64,000 nt of DNA from an uncultured delta proteobacterium (GTDB lineage Bacteria > Desulfobacterota > Desulfobulbia > Desulfobulbales > Desulfurivibrionaceae). A program made the translations under genes and the position numbers. A model generated the notes under the pieces. The model was given only the letters and a program-made list of their open reading frames with translations, was not told where the DNA came from and did not search any database. The stretch is from contig CAIPYE010000005.1 in the NCBI GenBank assembly GCA_903869265.1, positions 33,292-97,291 on the forward strand, given 5' to 3'. Positions 34,528-43,007 of the stretch are shown piece by piece. Position 1 is the stretch's first letter. Each line of letters starts with the position of its first letter.

Positions 34528-34535
34528 TATTTTTT
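34528..34535. repeat. Target-site duplication, right copy
   Basis: TATTTTTT, identical to 30652-30659. Confidence 0.9.
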
Positions 34536-34705
34536 GATATATAGTTGATATATACACTGTCTTGGTCTGTCGCCAAACCGGGGGGAACGGTGACAGAATA
34601 AGAAAAATTCGCGTTTGCCTAACGCCGTTGGCGGAAAGCCGCCTTTCTCGACCTTTCGCCAACCAACACTGCTGCAAGCAGAGAAACAACAACAGGAGCA
34701 TAGGC

Positions 34706-35674
34706 TTGGACACCCCCAAAACCCTTCCCTTGAGCCTTCTCTCCCAGCTTTTCACCCCGCTCTGCGACGACATCTGTTGCGGCCTCTTCGTTGTCGAAAT
34801 CCTCCGAGACGATTCCGGCAATCCTCGTGAGTTTGTGGGCAGGGTTGCCAACCAGCGCTTTTGCCAACTGCTTTCGGTGAGCGAAAACAATATCCTGGAC
34901 AACGAGCTGCCGGAATCCCTCAGCCAGACCCTGGCTCTGCCCGCCCTGCTACGCGAACTCACGGTCTCCGGGGCGACCCAGATACACAAAGATATTTCCC
35001 TGAGTCCAGGCCAACTCTGCACCTTGCAGGCACACCTCCCCTGCCCGGAGCTGCTGACCATAGCTCTCCGGAACACAAGCCCTGAGAGGACAGAGGTCAG
35101 CAATCAGGCCGAAGTTATTCTTGCCAGTCTGGGGGATCCTTGCATCATCATCGGAAGGGACTTTTCCATTCTCTACGAAAATGAAGCGGCCAAGGAGTTT
35201 TGGGGCTCAAGCATCGGGAAAAAATGCCACACCGCGTACCATACCCTGCCGGGCCGCTGTGAGCCGTGCCATGCCGCAGAGGTTTTTGTCGATGGCAAGA
35301 TCCACAAAAATGAAAAATCCTACCACATTGATGGGAGTGAGCGACACCTGGAAGTCACCTCCACGCCGCTAAAGGATGCGACGGGCAAAGTCACCGCCGT
35401 GGTGAATATCAACCACGATATAACCGTCCGCAAGATGTCGGAAAAGGGCAAGGAACACCTCATCAGGGAGCTGCAAGCCTCACTGGCCAAGACAAAACGG
35501 CTCAACGGCCTGCTGCCCATCTGCTCCTACTGCAAAAAAATCAGGGACGACAACGGGGCTTGGCAACAGTTGGAGAGCTATCTCCGCAGTCACGCCGAGG
35601 TGGAGTTCAGCCACGGCATCTGTCATGAATGCGGAGAAAAACACCATCCTCAAGTATCTGCCAAGAAAAAATAA
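34706..35674 (+). CDS. PAS-domain sensory protein with C-terminal Cys-rich tail (322 aa)
   Basis: A central PAS fold (about residues 130-250) reads EVILASLGDPCIIIGRDFSI and ends HDITVRKM. The C-terminus has LPICSYCKKIRDDNGAWQQL and FSHGICHECGEKHHP, a paired CxxC zinc-finger-like tail common in deltaproteobacterial PAS proteins. No kinase, GGDEF or HTH domain is present, so its output is unclear. The start is TTG at 34706 with AGGAG 8 nt before it; the frame stays open further upstream but without a ribosome site. It lies just outside the IS1595 element. Confidence 0.7.
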   Translation: MDTPKTLPLSLLSQLFTPLCDDICCGLFVVEILRDDSGNPREFVGRVANQRFCQLLSVSENNILDNELPESLSQTLALPALLRELTVSGATQIHKDISLSPGQLCTLQAHLPCPELLTIALRNTSPERTEVSNQAEVILASLGDPCIIIGRDFSILYENEAAKEFWGSSIGKKCHTAYHTLPGRCEPCHAAEVFVDGKIHKNEKSYHIDGSERHLEVTSTPLKDATGKVTAVVNINHDITVRKMSEKGKEHLIRELQASLAKTKRLNGLLPICSYCKKIRDDNGAWQQLESYLRSHAEVEFSHGICHECGEKHHPQVSAKKK

Positions 35675-35820
35675 TCGCGCCCGATCCTGGGGCTGCGTCT
35701 CTTTTTTTCACATTTTGTTTTACAGCTCCCTGGCATACAGAGTAATCTTCAAATGAGACAGGGCGTCGGGCCTCCCCCGCGCACCCAGACCGCTACGCTG
35801 CCAGGAATACGACAGGTGCC

Positions 35821-36741
35821 ATGGGCCCGAACAAAACCTTAAGCGACATCTTCAGCAAGGTCAACATGAGCGAACTGCCTGCCATGTCCGACCATGTCCA
35901 GGAGCTGCTCCGTCTTCTAAATCGCGACAACTCCAACGCCGAGGAAATCGCCGAAGTTATTCTCAAGGATGCCTCCCTGACCACCAAACTCTTGCAGGTG
36001 GTCAACTCGGCTTTTTACAGCCGGGGAACCCCCATTTCCAACATCAGCCGGGCCATCACCGCCCTTGGCCTCACCACTCTGAAGGAACTGGCGGTCAGCC
36101 TGGCTCTGTTCGAGGATTTTCTCAGGGCCGGAGTCGAGAAAGAAGAAATCAGCAAGCTCCTGGCCCTGTGCTTTTTCAGTGCCTCCCAGGCAAAGATTCT
36201 CTGCAAGGTCAAAAAAATCAATGTGCCGGAAGAAGAGGTCTTCATCTGCACTCTCCTGCACCAACTGGGCAAACTCGTCGTTCTGGTCTATCTGCCGGAA
36301 CTGTACCGCAAGGCCCAGGAACTCATCGACCGGGGCTACTCCGATGAATTTGCCGCAAAAACCGTGCTGAACGACCTCACCTTTTCCACCGTGGGCATGG
36401 AAATCGCCCGTTTCTGGAATTTTTCCGAAAAGATCGTGCTCAGCATGGGGGATAACCCGCCCCAGCCGACCACCAAATTCGACTCCCAGCTCTATCTTCT
36501 CAATGTGGCGGCCTTCTGCAATCGCCTGACCTGGATCCTCTGCTACGGCTCAAGCCTGGAGCTTGGCGAGCTGATTTTGCACTACGGACCGATGATGGAT
36601 CTCAGCAGACGGGAGGCTTTTGGCCTGGCCCAAAAAAGCCTGGATGTCGCCGAAGCGATGCCGGACGGCATTATCCGTTTCGGCCTTGCCAGGCTCAAGA
36701 TGCGCGCAAAAATCTCCCAAAAAGAAAGGGCTGGCCGCTGA
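35821..36741 (+). CDS. HDOD-domain signalling protein (306 aa)
   Basis: An HDOD domain covers about residues 18-215: LKDASLTTKLLQVVNSAFY and ISRAITALGLTTLKELAVS are diagnostic, followed by LLHQLGKLV. HDOD proteins resemble HD phosphohydrolases without a full metal site and act as signalling scaffolds. AGGTG precedes the ATG. No other domain is seen. The 146-nt gap upstream holds no identified element. Confidence 0.85.
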   Translation: MGPNKTLSDIFSKVNMSELPAMSDHVQELLRLLNRDNSNAEEIAEVILKDASLTTKLLQVVNSAFYSRGTPISNISRAITALGLTTLKELAVSLALFEDFLRAGVEKEEISKLLALCFFSASQAKILCKVKKINVPEEEVFICTLLHQLGKLVVLVYLPELYRKAQELIDRGYSDEFAAKTVLNDLTFSTVGMEIARFWNFSEKIVLSMGDNPPQPTTKFDSQLYLLNVAAFCNRLTWILCYGSSLELGELILHYGPMMDLSRREAFGLAQKSLDVAEAMPDGIIRFGLARLKMRAKISQKERAGR

Positions 36742-36847
36742 CACCCTGCCGATTTAATGGCACCCCCCCACCCCAACCCTCCCCGGCAAAGGAGGAAGAG
36801 GACTTTTTTTGACTTTTGCAAGAGCCGCTTTTGATTTAGAAATGGAA

Positions 36848-38113
36848 TCAGATGGTTTCGCCGGTGGCGATGGTAAGCGAAGGGAAATCCCCAGCTTTGC
36901 GGGTGGGCGTCACCACACAATTGCGTCCGATCACGGCCTGGGGCGGCACTTCAGCCTCCTTGCCGATCAGGGTGATCCCGGTATAGAGATGCTTGGGGCT
37001 CACCTTGTTGGGCGTACCCTTGTCCTCGCCCTGCCCCACCACCGCCTTCTGTCCAACCCGGACTCTTTTGTCAAGAATGGCCAAGTCCACCACGACCCCT
37101 TCCTCCAAAACGCAGTCGTGCAGAATGATGGAGTCCCTGACCCGGACATTTTTCCCCACCCGCACCCCGGGCGAAAGCACCGAATTGATCACCTCGCCCT
37201 CGATGACGCAGCCGGCTGAGATCATGGAACCCTCCACCACACAGCCGCTGACAAAACGGGCTGGGCACCGGTCCACCACCAGTCGATCCGCATAGGGGTT
37301 CGGCCGGATGCCCCAGGTCTGGGGGGAGATCTCGGAGTCGACTTTCAGCAGATCCATGTTCGCTTGCCAATACGCCTGGACCGTACCCACATCCCGCCAG
37401 TAGCCGTGGAATGGGTAGGCAAAAACATTGTCCCGCTCGATGGCTTTGGGGATGAGGTGCATGCCGAAATCCACCTCCTCGCGGTCTTCCTCCAAAAGCC
37501 TAAGCAGGTATTCGGTGTCAAAAACGTAGATTCCCATGGAGGCCAGATCGGTGCGGGGCACCTTGGGTTTTTCCTCCCATTCGACGATGCGGCCCTCGGC
37601 ATTGGTGATGCCCGCGCCGAACTGGTGGATCTCGGAGAGCGGCACCACCATCATACCGATGGTCACCTGGGCCTGCTTACGACGGTGGAAGCGGAGCATG
37701 TCGTCGAGATCCATGCGGTAGATGTGGTCCCCGGACAGGATCACCGTTTCTTTGGCCGGATGCTCACGGATAAAGTCAACATTCTGGCGCACCGCGTCGG
37801 CCGTACCCTTGTACCAGTCGGAATCCTTGAACCCGGTATGGGGGGGAAGGATTTTGATCCCCCTGGTGCGGCCCGTGAAATCCCAGGCCTCACCGGTGCC
37901 AAGATGGCGCATCAAGGAAAGGGGCTTGTACTGAGTGAGCACCCCGACCTGGCTCAGCCCTGAGTTCATCACGTTGCTCAAGGAAAAATCAATGATCCGG
38001 TAGACCCCGGCAAATGGCACCGCAGGCTTGGCCCTGGTCTGCACCAGGACATTGAGGCGGCTGCCAACCCCGCCGGCCAGCAGAAGAACCAGGGTATTGT
38101 CGCCTAGGGTCAT
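36848..38113 (-). CDS. glgC: Glucose-1-phosphate adenylyltransferase GlgC
   Basis: Makes ADP-glucose from glucose-1-phosphate and ATP for glycogen. The nucleotide-binding LLAGGVGSRLNVL, AKPAVPF, LSGDHIYRMD and FHGYWRDVGT are intact. A C-terminal left-handed beta-helix spans about residues 290-410. Length is 421 aa. GAGGTGGTTCG precedes the ATG, which overlaps the stop of the upstream paralogue by 4 nt, so the two are coupled and may form a hetero-oligomer. Confidence 0.92.
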   Translation of the reverse strand: MTLGDNTLVLLLAGGVGSRLNVLVQTRAKPAVPFAGVYRIIDFSLSNVMNSGLSQVGVLTQYKPLSLMRHLGTGEAWDFTGRTRGIKILPPHTGFKDSDWYKGTADAVRQNVDFIREHPAKETVILSGDHIYRMDLDDMLRFHRRKQAQVTIGMMVVPLSEIHQFGAGITNAEGRIVEWEEKPKVPRTDLASMGIYVFDTEYLLRLLEEDREEVDFGMHLIPKAIERDNVFAYPFHGYWRDVGTVQAYWQANMDLLKVDSEISPQTWGIRPNPYADRLVVDRCPARFVSGCVVEGSMISAGCVIEGEVINSVLSPGVRVGKNVRVRDSIILHDCVLEEGVVVDLAILDKRVRVGQKAVVGQGEDKGTPNKVSPKHLYTGITLIGKEAEVPPQAVIGRNCVVTPTRKAGDFPSLTIATGETI

Positions 38114-39369
38114 CGAACCACCTCATTGTTGCCGATTTTCCCGGCCATCTGCTCCGAGCGCAGATTCGGATGCAGGGTGCAGCCGGAGCCAACCACCATG
38201 CCGTCCAGCAGATGGTTGTTCCAGCCAACCACCGTCACCTTGTCGGCCTGGGGCGGTCCTGCCCCGCCGATCCGCACTCTGGCCCCAAAAGTCACATTGA
38301 CATCGCTCACCACCGTGTCGAGAATGGTGCCGTGGCCCACCACATTATCGTAAAAGAGCACGGAGTTTCTCACCTCTGCCCCGGATTTTACATGGACCCC
38401 AGGGAAGAGGATGGAATTTTCCACCCGCCCCTCCACCACACAGCCGTTATAAACCAGACTGTTCTCGATGCTGGCCCCAGGACCCACTTTGAGAGGCTGG
38501 CAGTCCCGCACCGCCCGATGCTCCAGATTGGTGCGGATGCCCCAGTCCTCAAGCTGGATTTTCGGTTCCGGTCCCAGCAGATCCATGTTGGTCTGCCAGT
38601 ATTCGGCAACGGTGCGGGTGTATCCCCAGTAGCCGTGGAACTTGAACCCGTAGGTTTTATACTGACCAGCCATAATCCGGGGCAGGATATCCCGTCCGAA
38701 CTCGAAAGACTCATCTTCCCGGGCATTGGCCTCCAGCACTTCATAGAGCACCGAGGGCTTGAAGCAGTAAACGGTGAGCGAGGCCCAGTTGAACGTGGGG
38801 TCGGCTGGTTTTTCCTGGTACTGGTGGATACGACCACCGCGTTCGCCGTCCTCGTCATCGATTTCCGCCACCCCGAACCGGCTGGCCTCACCCATGGGCA
38901 CCTGCAGACAGGCAATGGTCAGGTCGGCATCCTTGTCCCGATGGTACTGCAGAATTTCCCGGTAATCCATATGGTAGACATGATCGCCGGAAAGCACCAG
39001 GATGGTTTCCGGATCGTGGAACTGGACAAAATCGAGATTCTGATGGATGGCGTCGGCCGAGCCCCGGTACCAACTGCTCTGACCAGAACTCTGAGACGGA
39101 GGGAGGATGGAGACCCCGCGATAACGACCGGTCATATCCCAGGCCGCACCTACGCCGATATGGCTGATCAGGGAAAAGCTCCGGTACTGGCTGAGAATGG
39201 CGACCCGCTCCAGACCGGAATGCATGAGATTGCTCAGGGCGAAATCGATCATCCTGACAAAGCCACCAAAAGGGACAGCCGACTTGGGCCGGTAGGCGGT
39301 GAGCACGTTCAACTCATCAACGCGCCCCCCGGCAAGGATCATGGCCAGAACCTTCGGTTTCAGTTTCAT
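38110..39369 (-). CDS. GlgC paralogue with altered nucleotide-binding loop (419 aa)
   Basis: The same fold and length as GlgC downstream, with LSGDHVYHMD, FHGYWGYTRT and a C-terminal beta-helix. The signature loop differs: LAGGRVDELNVL replaces the GxGxRL form, and KSAVPF replaces KPAVPF, so the Arg that normally contacts the triphosphate is absent. Such GGRVDEL variants occur as partners of true GlgC and may be regulatory like GlgD, or use a different substrate. It is the first gene of the pair. Confidence 0.8.
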   Translation of the reverse strand: MKLKPKVLAMILAGGRVDELNVLTAYRPKSAVPFGGFVRMIDFALSNLMHSGLERVAILSQYRSFSLISHIGVGAAWDMTGRYRGVSILPPSQSSGQSSWYRGSADAIHQNLDFVQFHDPETILVLSGDHVYHMDYREILQYHRDKDADLTIACLQVPMGEASRFGVAEIDDEDGERGGRIHQYQEKPADPTFNWASLTVYCFKPSVLYEVLEANAREDESFEFGRDILPRIMAGQYKTYGFKFHGYWGYTRTVAEYWQTNMDLLGPEPKIQLEDWGIRTNLEHRAVRDCQPLKVGPGASIENSLVYNGCVVEGRVENSILFPGVHVKSGAEVRNSVLFYDNVVGHGTILDTVVSDVNVTFGARVRIGGAGPPQADKVTVVGWNNHLLDGMVVGSGCTLHPNLRSEQMAGKIGNNEVVR

Positions 39370-39586
39370 AAAATTCCTGAAAGGAGAGGAAAAATTCTAC
39401 TTTGCTTCCTGATTGCAAGACCATTATGGAAAGGGTTGCGTCAAAAAGCAAGCACAGGAAGGTGAGAAGAAGAAAAAGATTTTCAGAAGATTTTGGGACC
39501 GGACACACGTCAGGCGAGCGCAGCAAGACTGCGAAGCAACTAAACGAGCTTGCGAGACTTCGGATGCGCCGCCCTGTAATCTCTTA

Positions 39587-40675
39587 CTACTGCAGGTGTT
39601 TGGTGGTAAGCCGCATCAGGGTCTTGGTGGAAAAATCCTGCATCTCCGCAGGCAGATTCCGCAGCGGCACCTCGGCTCGGGCCACTTCCCGGTGCCCGCC
39701 CGCCGAACCGATTGCATGAAACATTTTTTCCGCCAGACGTCCGGCATTTTTCTTGTACCCGTCACAACGGAAGATAACAACCAGCTTGTCGTTGTGCAGG
39801 CCGGAGACGAAAACCCAAGCGACCTCATGGACCTGATTTAAAAAATCGGCGATGAGTACCAGCACATCCGGGCTGGAGACCCTGCCAAGATGCACATACA
39901 ACCGCTGCTTGCTCACCTTCATTTCGTTGAGAGCGGTCTTGAAATAATTCAGCTCGGAGCGGCGGAAGGAGGAAAGTTCTATCTTGCGGACCAGATTCTG
40001 GTTGGCGATATTGAAAAGATAGCGGAAGGAAATGGCATCCGCCAGAGTTGCTTTTTTTTCAAAATTCTTGGTATCCACCTTGATTGCGTAAAAAAGAGCA
40101 GTGGCCAAAGCCACTGAAGGCTTCAGACTGGCCGCCCGCAGGTACTCGACAAGCATGGAGGCGGTGGCGCCGAAGTCCTTGCGGATATCGACAAAGGGCG
40201 CCACCCAGCCCTTGGTGGCAGGGTGGTGGTCAATGACCACATCAAAGGTGATATTCTCGAAACAGGGCAGATGGCTGGGCTGGGAATCCAGCATCACCTT
40301 TTTGGTAAAATCCCCGATTTTCAGGGTATGCAGGCGCTCCATGGGAATCTTCAACAGATCCACCATGACCACGTTGTTGAGCCGCCTGATTTCGTTGGGA
40401 TAGCCGATAGTGACGCTTTTGGCCCGGTAGCGGAGCAGACGCTTCACCGCCATGGCACTGGCAATGGCATCCGGATCGGCATTGATGACCACGAGAACCT
40501 GGTCTTCCTTACCAAAAAGAGCGCAGAACTCGACCAGACGGTCCCTGGCGGTCTTCTTTTTGTTGGACACCGGTTTTTTGGGAATTTCAAGACTTCCGTT
40601 TTCGCTCACACCATCATCCCCGCCATTCATGAAGACCAGATCAAAAATCGGTCTGGTTGATCTCAACTCTTCCAA
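39587..40675 (-). CDS. DHH-family phosphoesterase (NrnA-like, 362 aa)
   Basis: DHH motifs are visible: NADPDAIASA (Asp67, Asp69), LDSQP (Asp130), DHHP (149-152) and FYAIKVDT. The C-terminus has a DHHA1-type region with GGHREVARAEVPLRN. Members hydrolyse nanoRNA, pAp or cyclic dinucleotide products. The first metal motif has Asn-Ala-Asp rather than the more common His-x-Asp. The start is uncertain: TTG at 40675 or ATG at 40627. It lies between the GlgC pair and the lipid-modification operon, apparently unrelated to both. Confidence 0.8.
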   Translation of the reverse strand: MEELRSTRPIFDLVFMNGGDDGVSENGSLEIPKKPVSNKKKTARDRLVEFCALFGKEDQVLVVINADPDAIASAMAVKRLLRYRAKSVTIGYPNEIRRLNNVVMVDLLKIPMERLHTLKIGDFTKKVMLDSQPSHLPCFENITFDVVIDHHPATKGWVAPFVDIRKDFGATASMLVEYLRAASLKPSVALATALFYAIKVDTKNFEKKATLADAISFRYLFNIANQNLVRKIELSSFRRSELNYFKTALNEMKVSKQRLYVHLGRVSSPDVLVLIADFLNQVHEVAWVFVSGLHNDKLVVIFRCDGYKKNAGRLAEKMFHAIGSAGGHREVARAEVPLRNLPAEMQDFSTKTLMRLTTKHLQ

Positions 40676-40787
40676 ACAACCGAAGCCCTATACCACATGC
40701 CGGAATAAATTTCAAAGACATGATCATGCACAACCATTGCCTGATGTCTCGAACCAGAAAAGACGCAAGTCCACTCTTTTTTCAATT

Positions 40788-41597
40788 TCAATGACCGTTA
40801 TGATCTGAAAAACGGGTAATCCTGACATCCATTCTCTTACACATTTCAGGGAACTGGTCGGATTGGAAAAATTGATACTCGGCCACCCGTGCCCTCCTGA
40901 TAATATCTTTTTCATCATCGCTTTCAAGTCCCGGATGACACATGATGAGAGATCCGGTTTCACACATCTGTAACCACCCCTGAAAGAGCACCGGATAGTT
41001 TCTGCTTTCTTTGAGCGAGTAAACGCCTGCAAAATTTGTATTGGTTGCGCAACAATCTATTATCGCTGACTGCCATCCCGTCGCCAGCCTTTTTATTACA
41101 AAGGACTTAAGCCAAGCATCCCCACCGGAGGAAATCATCGGCACAACACTTCGTATATAGAGTGCATGAATTAAATTTTGACTTACCAAGTAATCAAGAA
41201 GAACCTGCCGAATACCAGGCAAAATATGCACGTGCTGATGGCTATCAATAAAATCCGGGACCCTGCCGGTTACCCTGATAAATTCCGAGAATTGCCGATG
41301 CAGACTTTCCCTGATTTTTTCAAGGGGGAGTTGCGCGATGGCAGAACGGACAAGCCAGTATCCCAAGGGATGATTGAAACAACAAAAATCATGGGTCAAA
41401 TTGAAATGCAAGCCCGTGTCGACATAATCCCGGTACTCGGACAATTCCGGCCCGTATTGTTCCCATAGGGGTGAATCGGTAAAACAAGACACCGCCGAAA
41501 GTCTTTGCTGGTCGACGAGTTTGAGTATCCCCCTGGAGACAGGAGTGTTTTGGGCAAAATCATCCGAACAGAGAATGATTTTCTTCATGCTATGCAT
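40788..41597 (-). CDS. ChbG/HpnK (YdjC) family carbohydrate deacetylase, NaxD-like candidate
   Basis: A 269-aa YdjC-fold deacetylase. CSDDFA provides the metal-binding Asp pair and FIDSHQHVHILP the histidines; GLHFNLTH and the late MCHPG complete the active-site loops. Members deacetylate N-acetyl sugars; in Francisella and Bordetella the related NaxD acts on undecaprenyl-phosphate N-acetylgalactosamine. It is the last gene of a four-gene unit, overlapping gtrA by 8 nt, with ArnT- and GtrB-type partners, which supports the same kind of role. The exact sugar is unknown. Confidence 0.8.
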   Translation of the reverse strand: MHSMKKIILCSDDFAQNTPVSRGILKLVDQQRLSAVSCFTDSPLWEQYGPELSEYRDYVDTGLHFNLTHDFCCFNHPLGYWLVRSAIAQLPLEKIRESLHRQFSEFIRVTGRVPDFIDSHQHVHILPGIRQVLLDYLVSQNLIHALYIRSVVPMISSGGDAWLKSFVIKRLATGWQSAIIDCCATNTNFAGVYSLKESRNYPVLFQGWLQMCETGSLIMCHPGLESDDEKDIIRRARVAEYQFFQSDQFPEMCKRMDVRITRFSDHNGH

Positions 41598-41964
41598 CCC
41601 TAAAGGCCCACAACTTGCTTACCGTAAAAGTCATGACAGCGACAATAGCCAGGACAACGACCAACGCCGTTTTATAACCCAAGGGCGTTGCCGTCAGCAA
41701 AACCCAATACAGTGTTTCGTTTACAGCAAAGCCGAAAACAGCCACGGCGAAAAAGCGCATTACCGCTCCATGACGCGCCGAGCTGGTAGAGGGGAACGTC
41801 CAGTTCCGATGGCCAACATAACTCACGCCAAAGGCAACAAGAAAGCCGATCACATTGGCAGCCAGAGGCTGTACTCCCAGTGGGACAACGGTGCTCACAA
41901 TCGAAAAATGCACGGCAAACGCCGATCCGCCCACAAAGATAAAACGCACGATCTGTTTTTTCAT
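41590..41964 (-). CDS. GtrA family membrane protein (lipid-linked sugar flippase type)
   Basis: A 124-aa protein with four predicted membrane helices and the GtrA hallmarks FIFVGGSAFAVHF, GFLVAFGVSYVGHRNWTF and the WAFRD end. GtrA proteins are thought to flip polyprenyl-phosphate sugars across the inner membrane. The ATG at 41964 overlaps the stop of the GtrB-like gene by 4 nt; the long upstream frame is that gene's shadow. Confidence 0.87.
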   Translation of the reverse strand: MKKQIVRFIFVGGSAFAVHFSIVSTVVPLGVQPLAANVIGFLVAFGVSYVGHRNWTFPSTSSARHGAVMRFFAVAVFGFAVNETLYWVLLTATPLGYKTALVVVLAIVAVMTFTVSKLWAFRDA

Positions 41965-43007
41965 TCCGCGCTGTTCTTTTTGTTTATGCAGAGTGCACTG
42001 GCAACTTCTTCTTCGACGATATAGTTTGGACGCTGCTTTGTTTCGATAAAAATATTTCTTATGTAATACCCCATAATCCCTAACGCTAAAAGCTGTATCC
42101 CGCTCAGAAAACATACCCCCACGATCAAGGTCGCCCAACCCGGCAAATCCACACCGAATATGAGTGTACGCACAAAGATGTAAAAACCATAGCACACTGC
42201 GGACAAAGAGACGATTGCCCCGGAAAAACTCATCACTTTGAGCGGGAGATCGGAAAAGGAGGTCAATCCATCCCAACCCAACTTAAACAAATGTTCCCTA
42301 TTGAAACTGCTTTCCCCCGCATATCTTTGATTGGGCTTAAATGGAATACCGATACTTTTGTAGCCAACCCAGGCATACAATCCTTTGGTAAACCGGACAC
42401 GCTCTTTTAACGAACGCAAGGCACCAACCACACGCCTGTCAAGCAATCGGAAATCCAGGGCGCCAGGTTCAATCTTTATTTCCGCACCACTGTTTATCAA
42501 TGAATAAAATATTCTGGTAAATATCCGTTTATGCCATGACTCATCATCCCGATCCGCTCGATAACCATAAACAATATCGTATCCCTGACGCCACTTATCC
42601 AGAAATTCAGGCAACATCTCTGCCGGGTGCTGCAAATCAGCATCCATGAGAATAGTTGCATCTGCATCTGAATAATCCAACCCTGCAATGATGGCATGTT
42701 CTTTGCCAAAATTTCTTGACAATTTGATCAGTCGTACAGGATGTTGCTGAAAAAGTGATTTTATCTCATTGACTGTATTATCTGTGCTTCCGTCATCAAC
42801 GATGACAATTTCAAGTCTATACTCAATAGAAGAAAAAACATCGTTGATTTTCTGAACACACAACCTAATGTTTTCTTGTTCATTATGGGCAGGGATGAGA
42901 ACACAAATTATCTTTGATAAGTCTTTATCATCATTTACTATGCAGCGGCCGGATATATTATTCGCATATTGCGAGCGGGGTGCACTTGTTGCAATTTTAT
43001 TCTTCAT
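41961..43007 (-). CDS. Polyprenyl-phosphate glycosyltransferase, GtrB/ArnC type (GT2)
   Basis: A GT2 catalytic domain (VLIPAHNEQENI, VIVDDGSTDNT, LMDADLQHP) and two C-terminal membrane helices (about 260-285 and 295-325), as in GtrB, ArnC and DPM1. Transfers a sugar from a nucleotide sugar to undecaprenyl phosphate on the cytosolic face. 348 aa. The reading frame overlaps both neighbours by 4 nt (upstream ArnT-like, downstream gtrA). Confidence 0.88.
   Translation of the reverse strand: MKNKIATSAPRSQYANNISGRCIVNDDKDLSKIICVLIPAHNEQENIRLCVQKINDVFSSIEYRLEIVIVDDGSTDNTVNEIKSLFQQHPVRLIKLSRNFGKEHAIIAGLDYSDADATILMDADLQHPAEMLPEFLDKWRQGYDIVYGYRADRDDESWHKRIFTRIFYSLINSGAEIKIEPGALDFRLLDRRVVGALRSLKERVRFTKGLYAWVGYKSIGIPFKPNQRYAGESSFNREHLFKLGWDGLTSFSDLPLKVMSFSGAIVSLSAVCYGFYIFVRTLIFGVDLPGWATLIVGVCFLSGIQLLALGIMGYYIRNIFIETKQRPNYIVEEEVASALCINKKNSAE

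Noticed and set aside
36750..36800. CCCCCCCACCCCAACCCTCCCC tract as part of a repeat element
   Set aside because: It resembles recurrent C-rich intergenic repeats of other bacteria, but there is no second copy or pairing arm in the window.
39480..39590. Third full copy of the TAACTGTCCAGCAG element
   Set aside because: Only a short internal-block similarity (AGACTGCGAAGCA-type) is present and no terminal inverted repeats, so it is at most a remnant.
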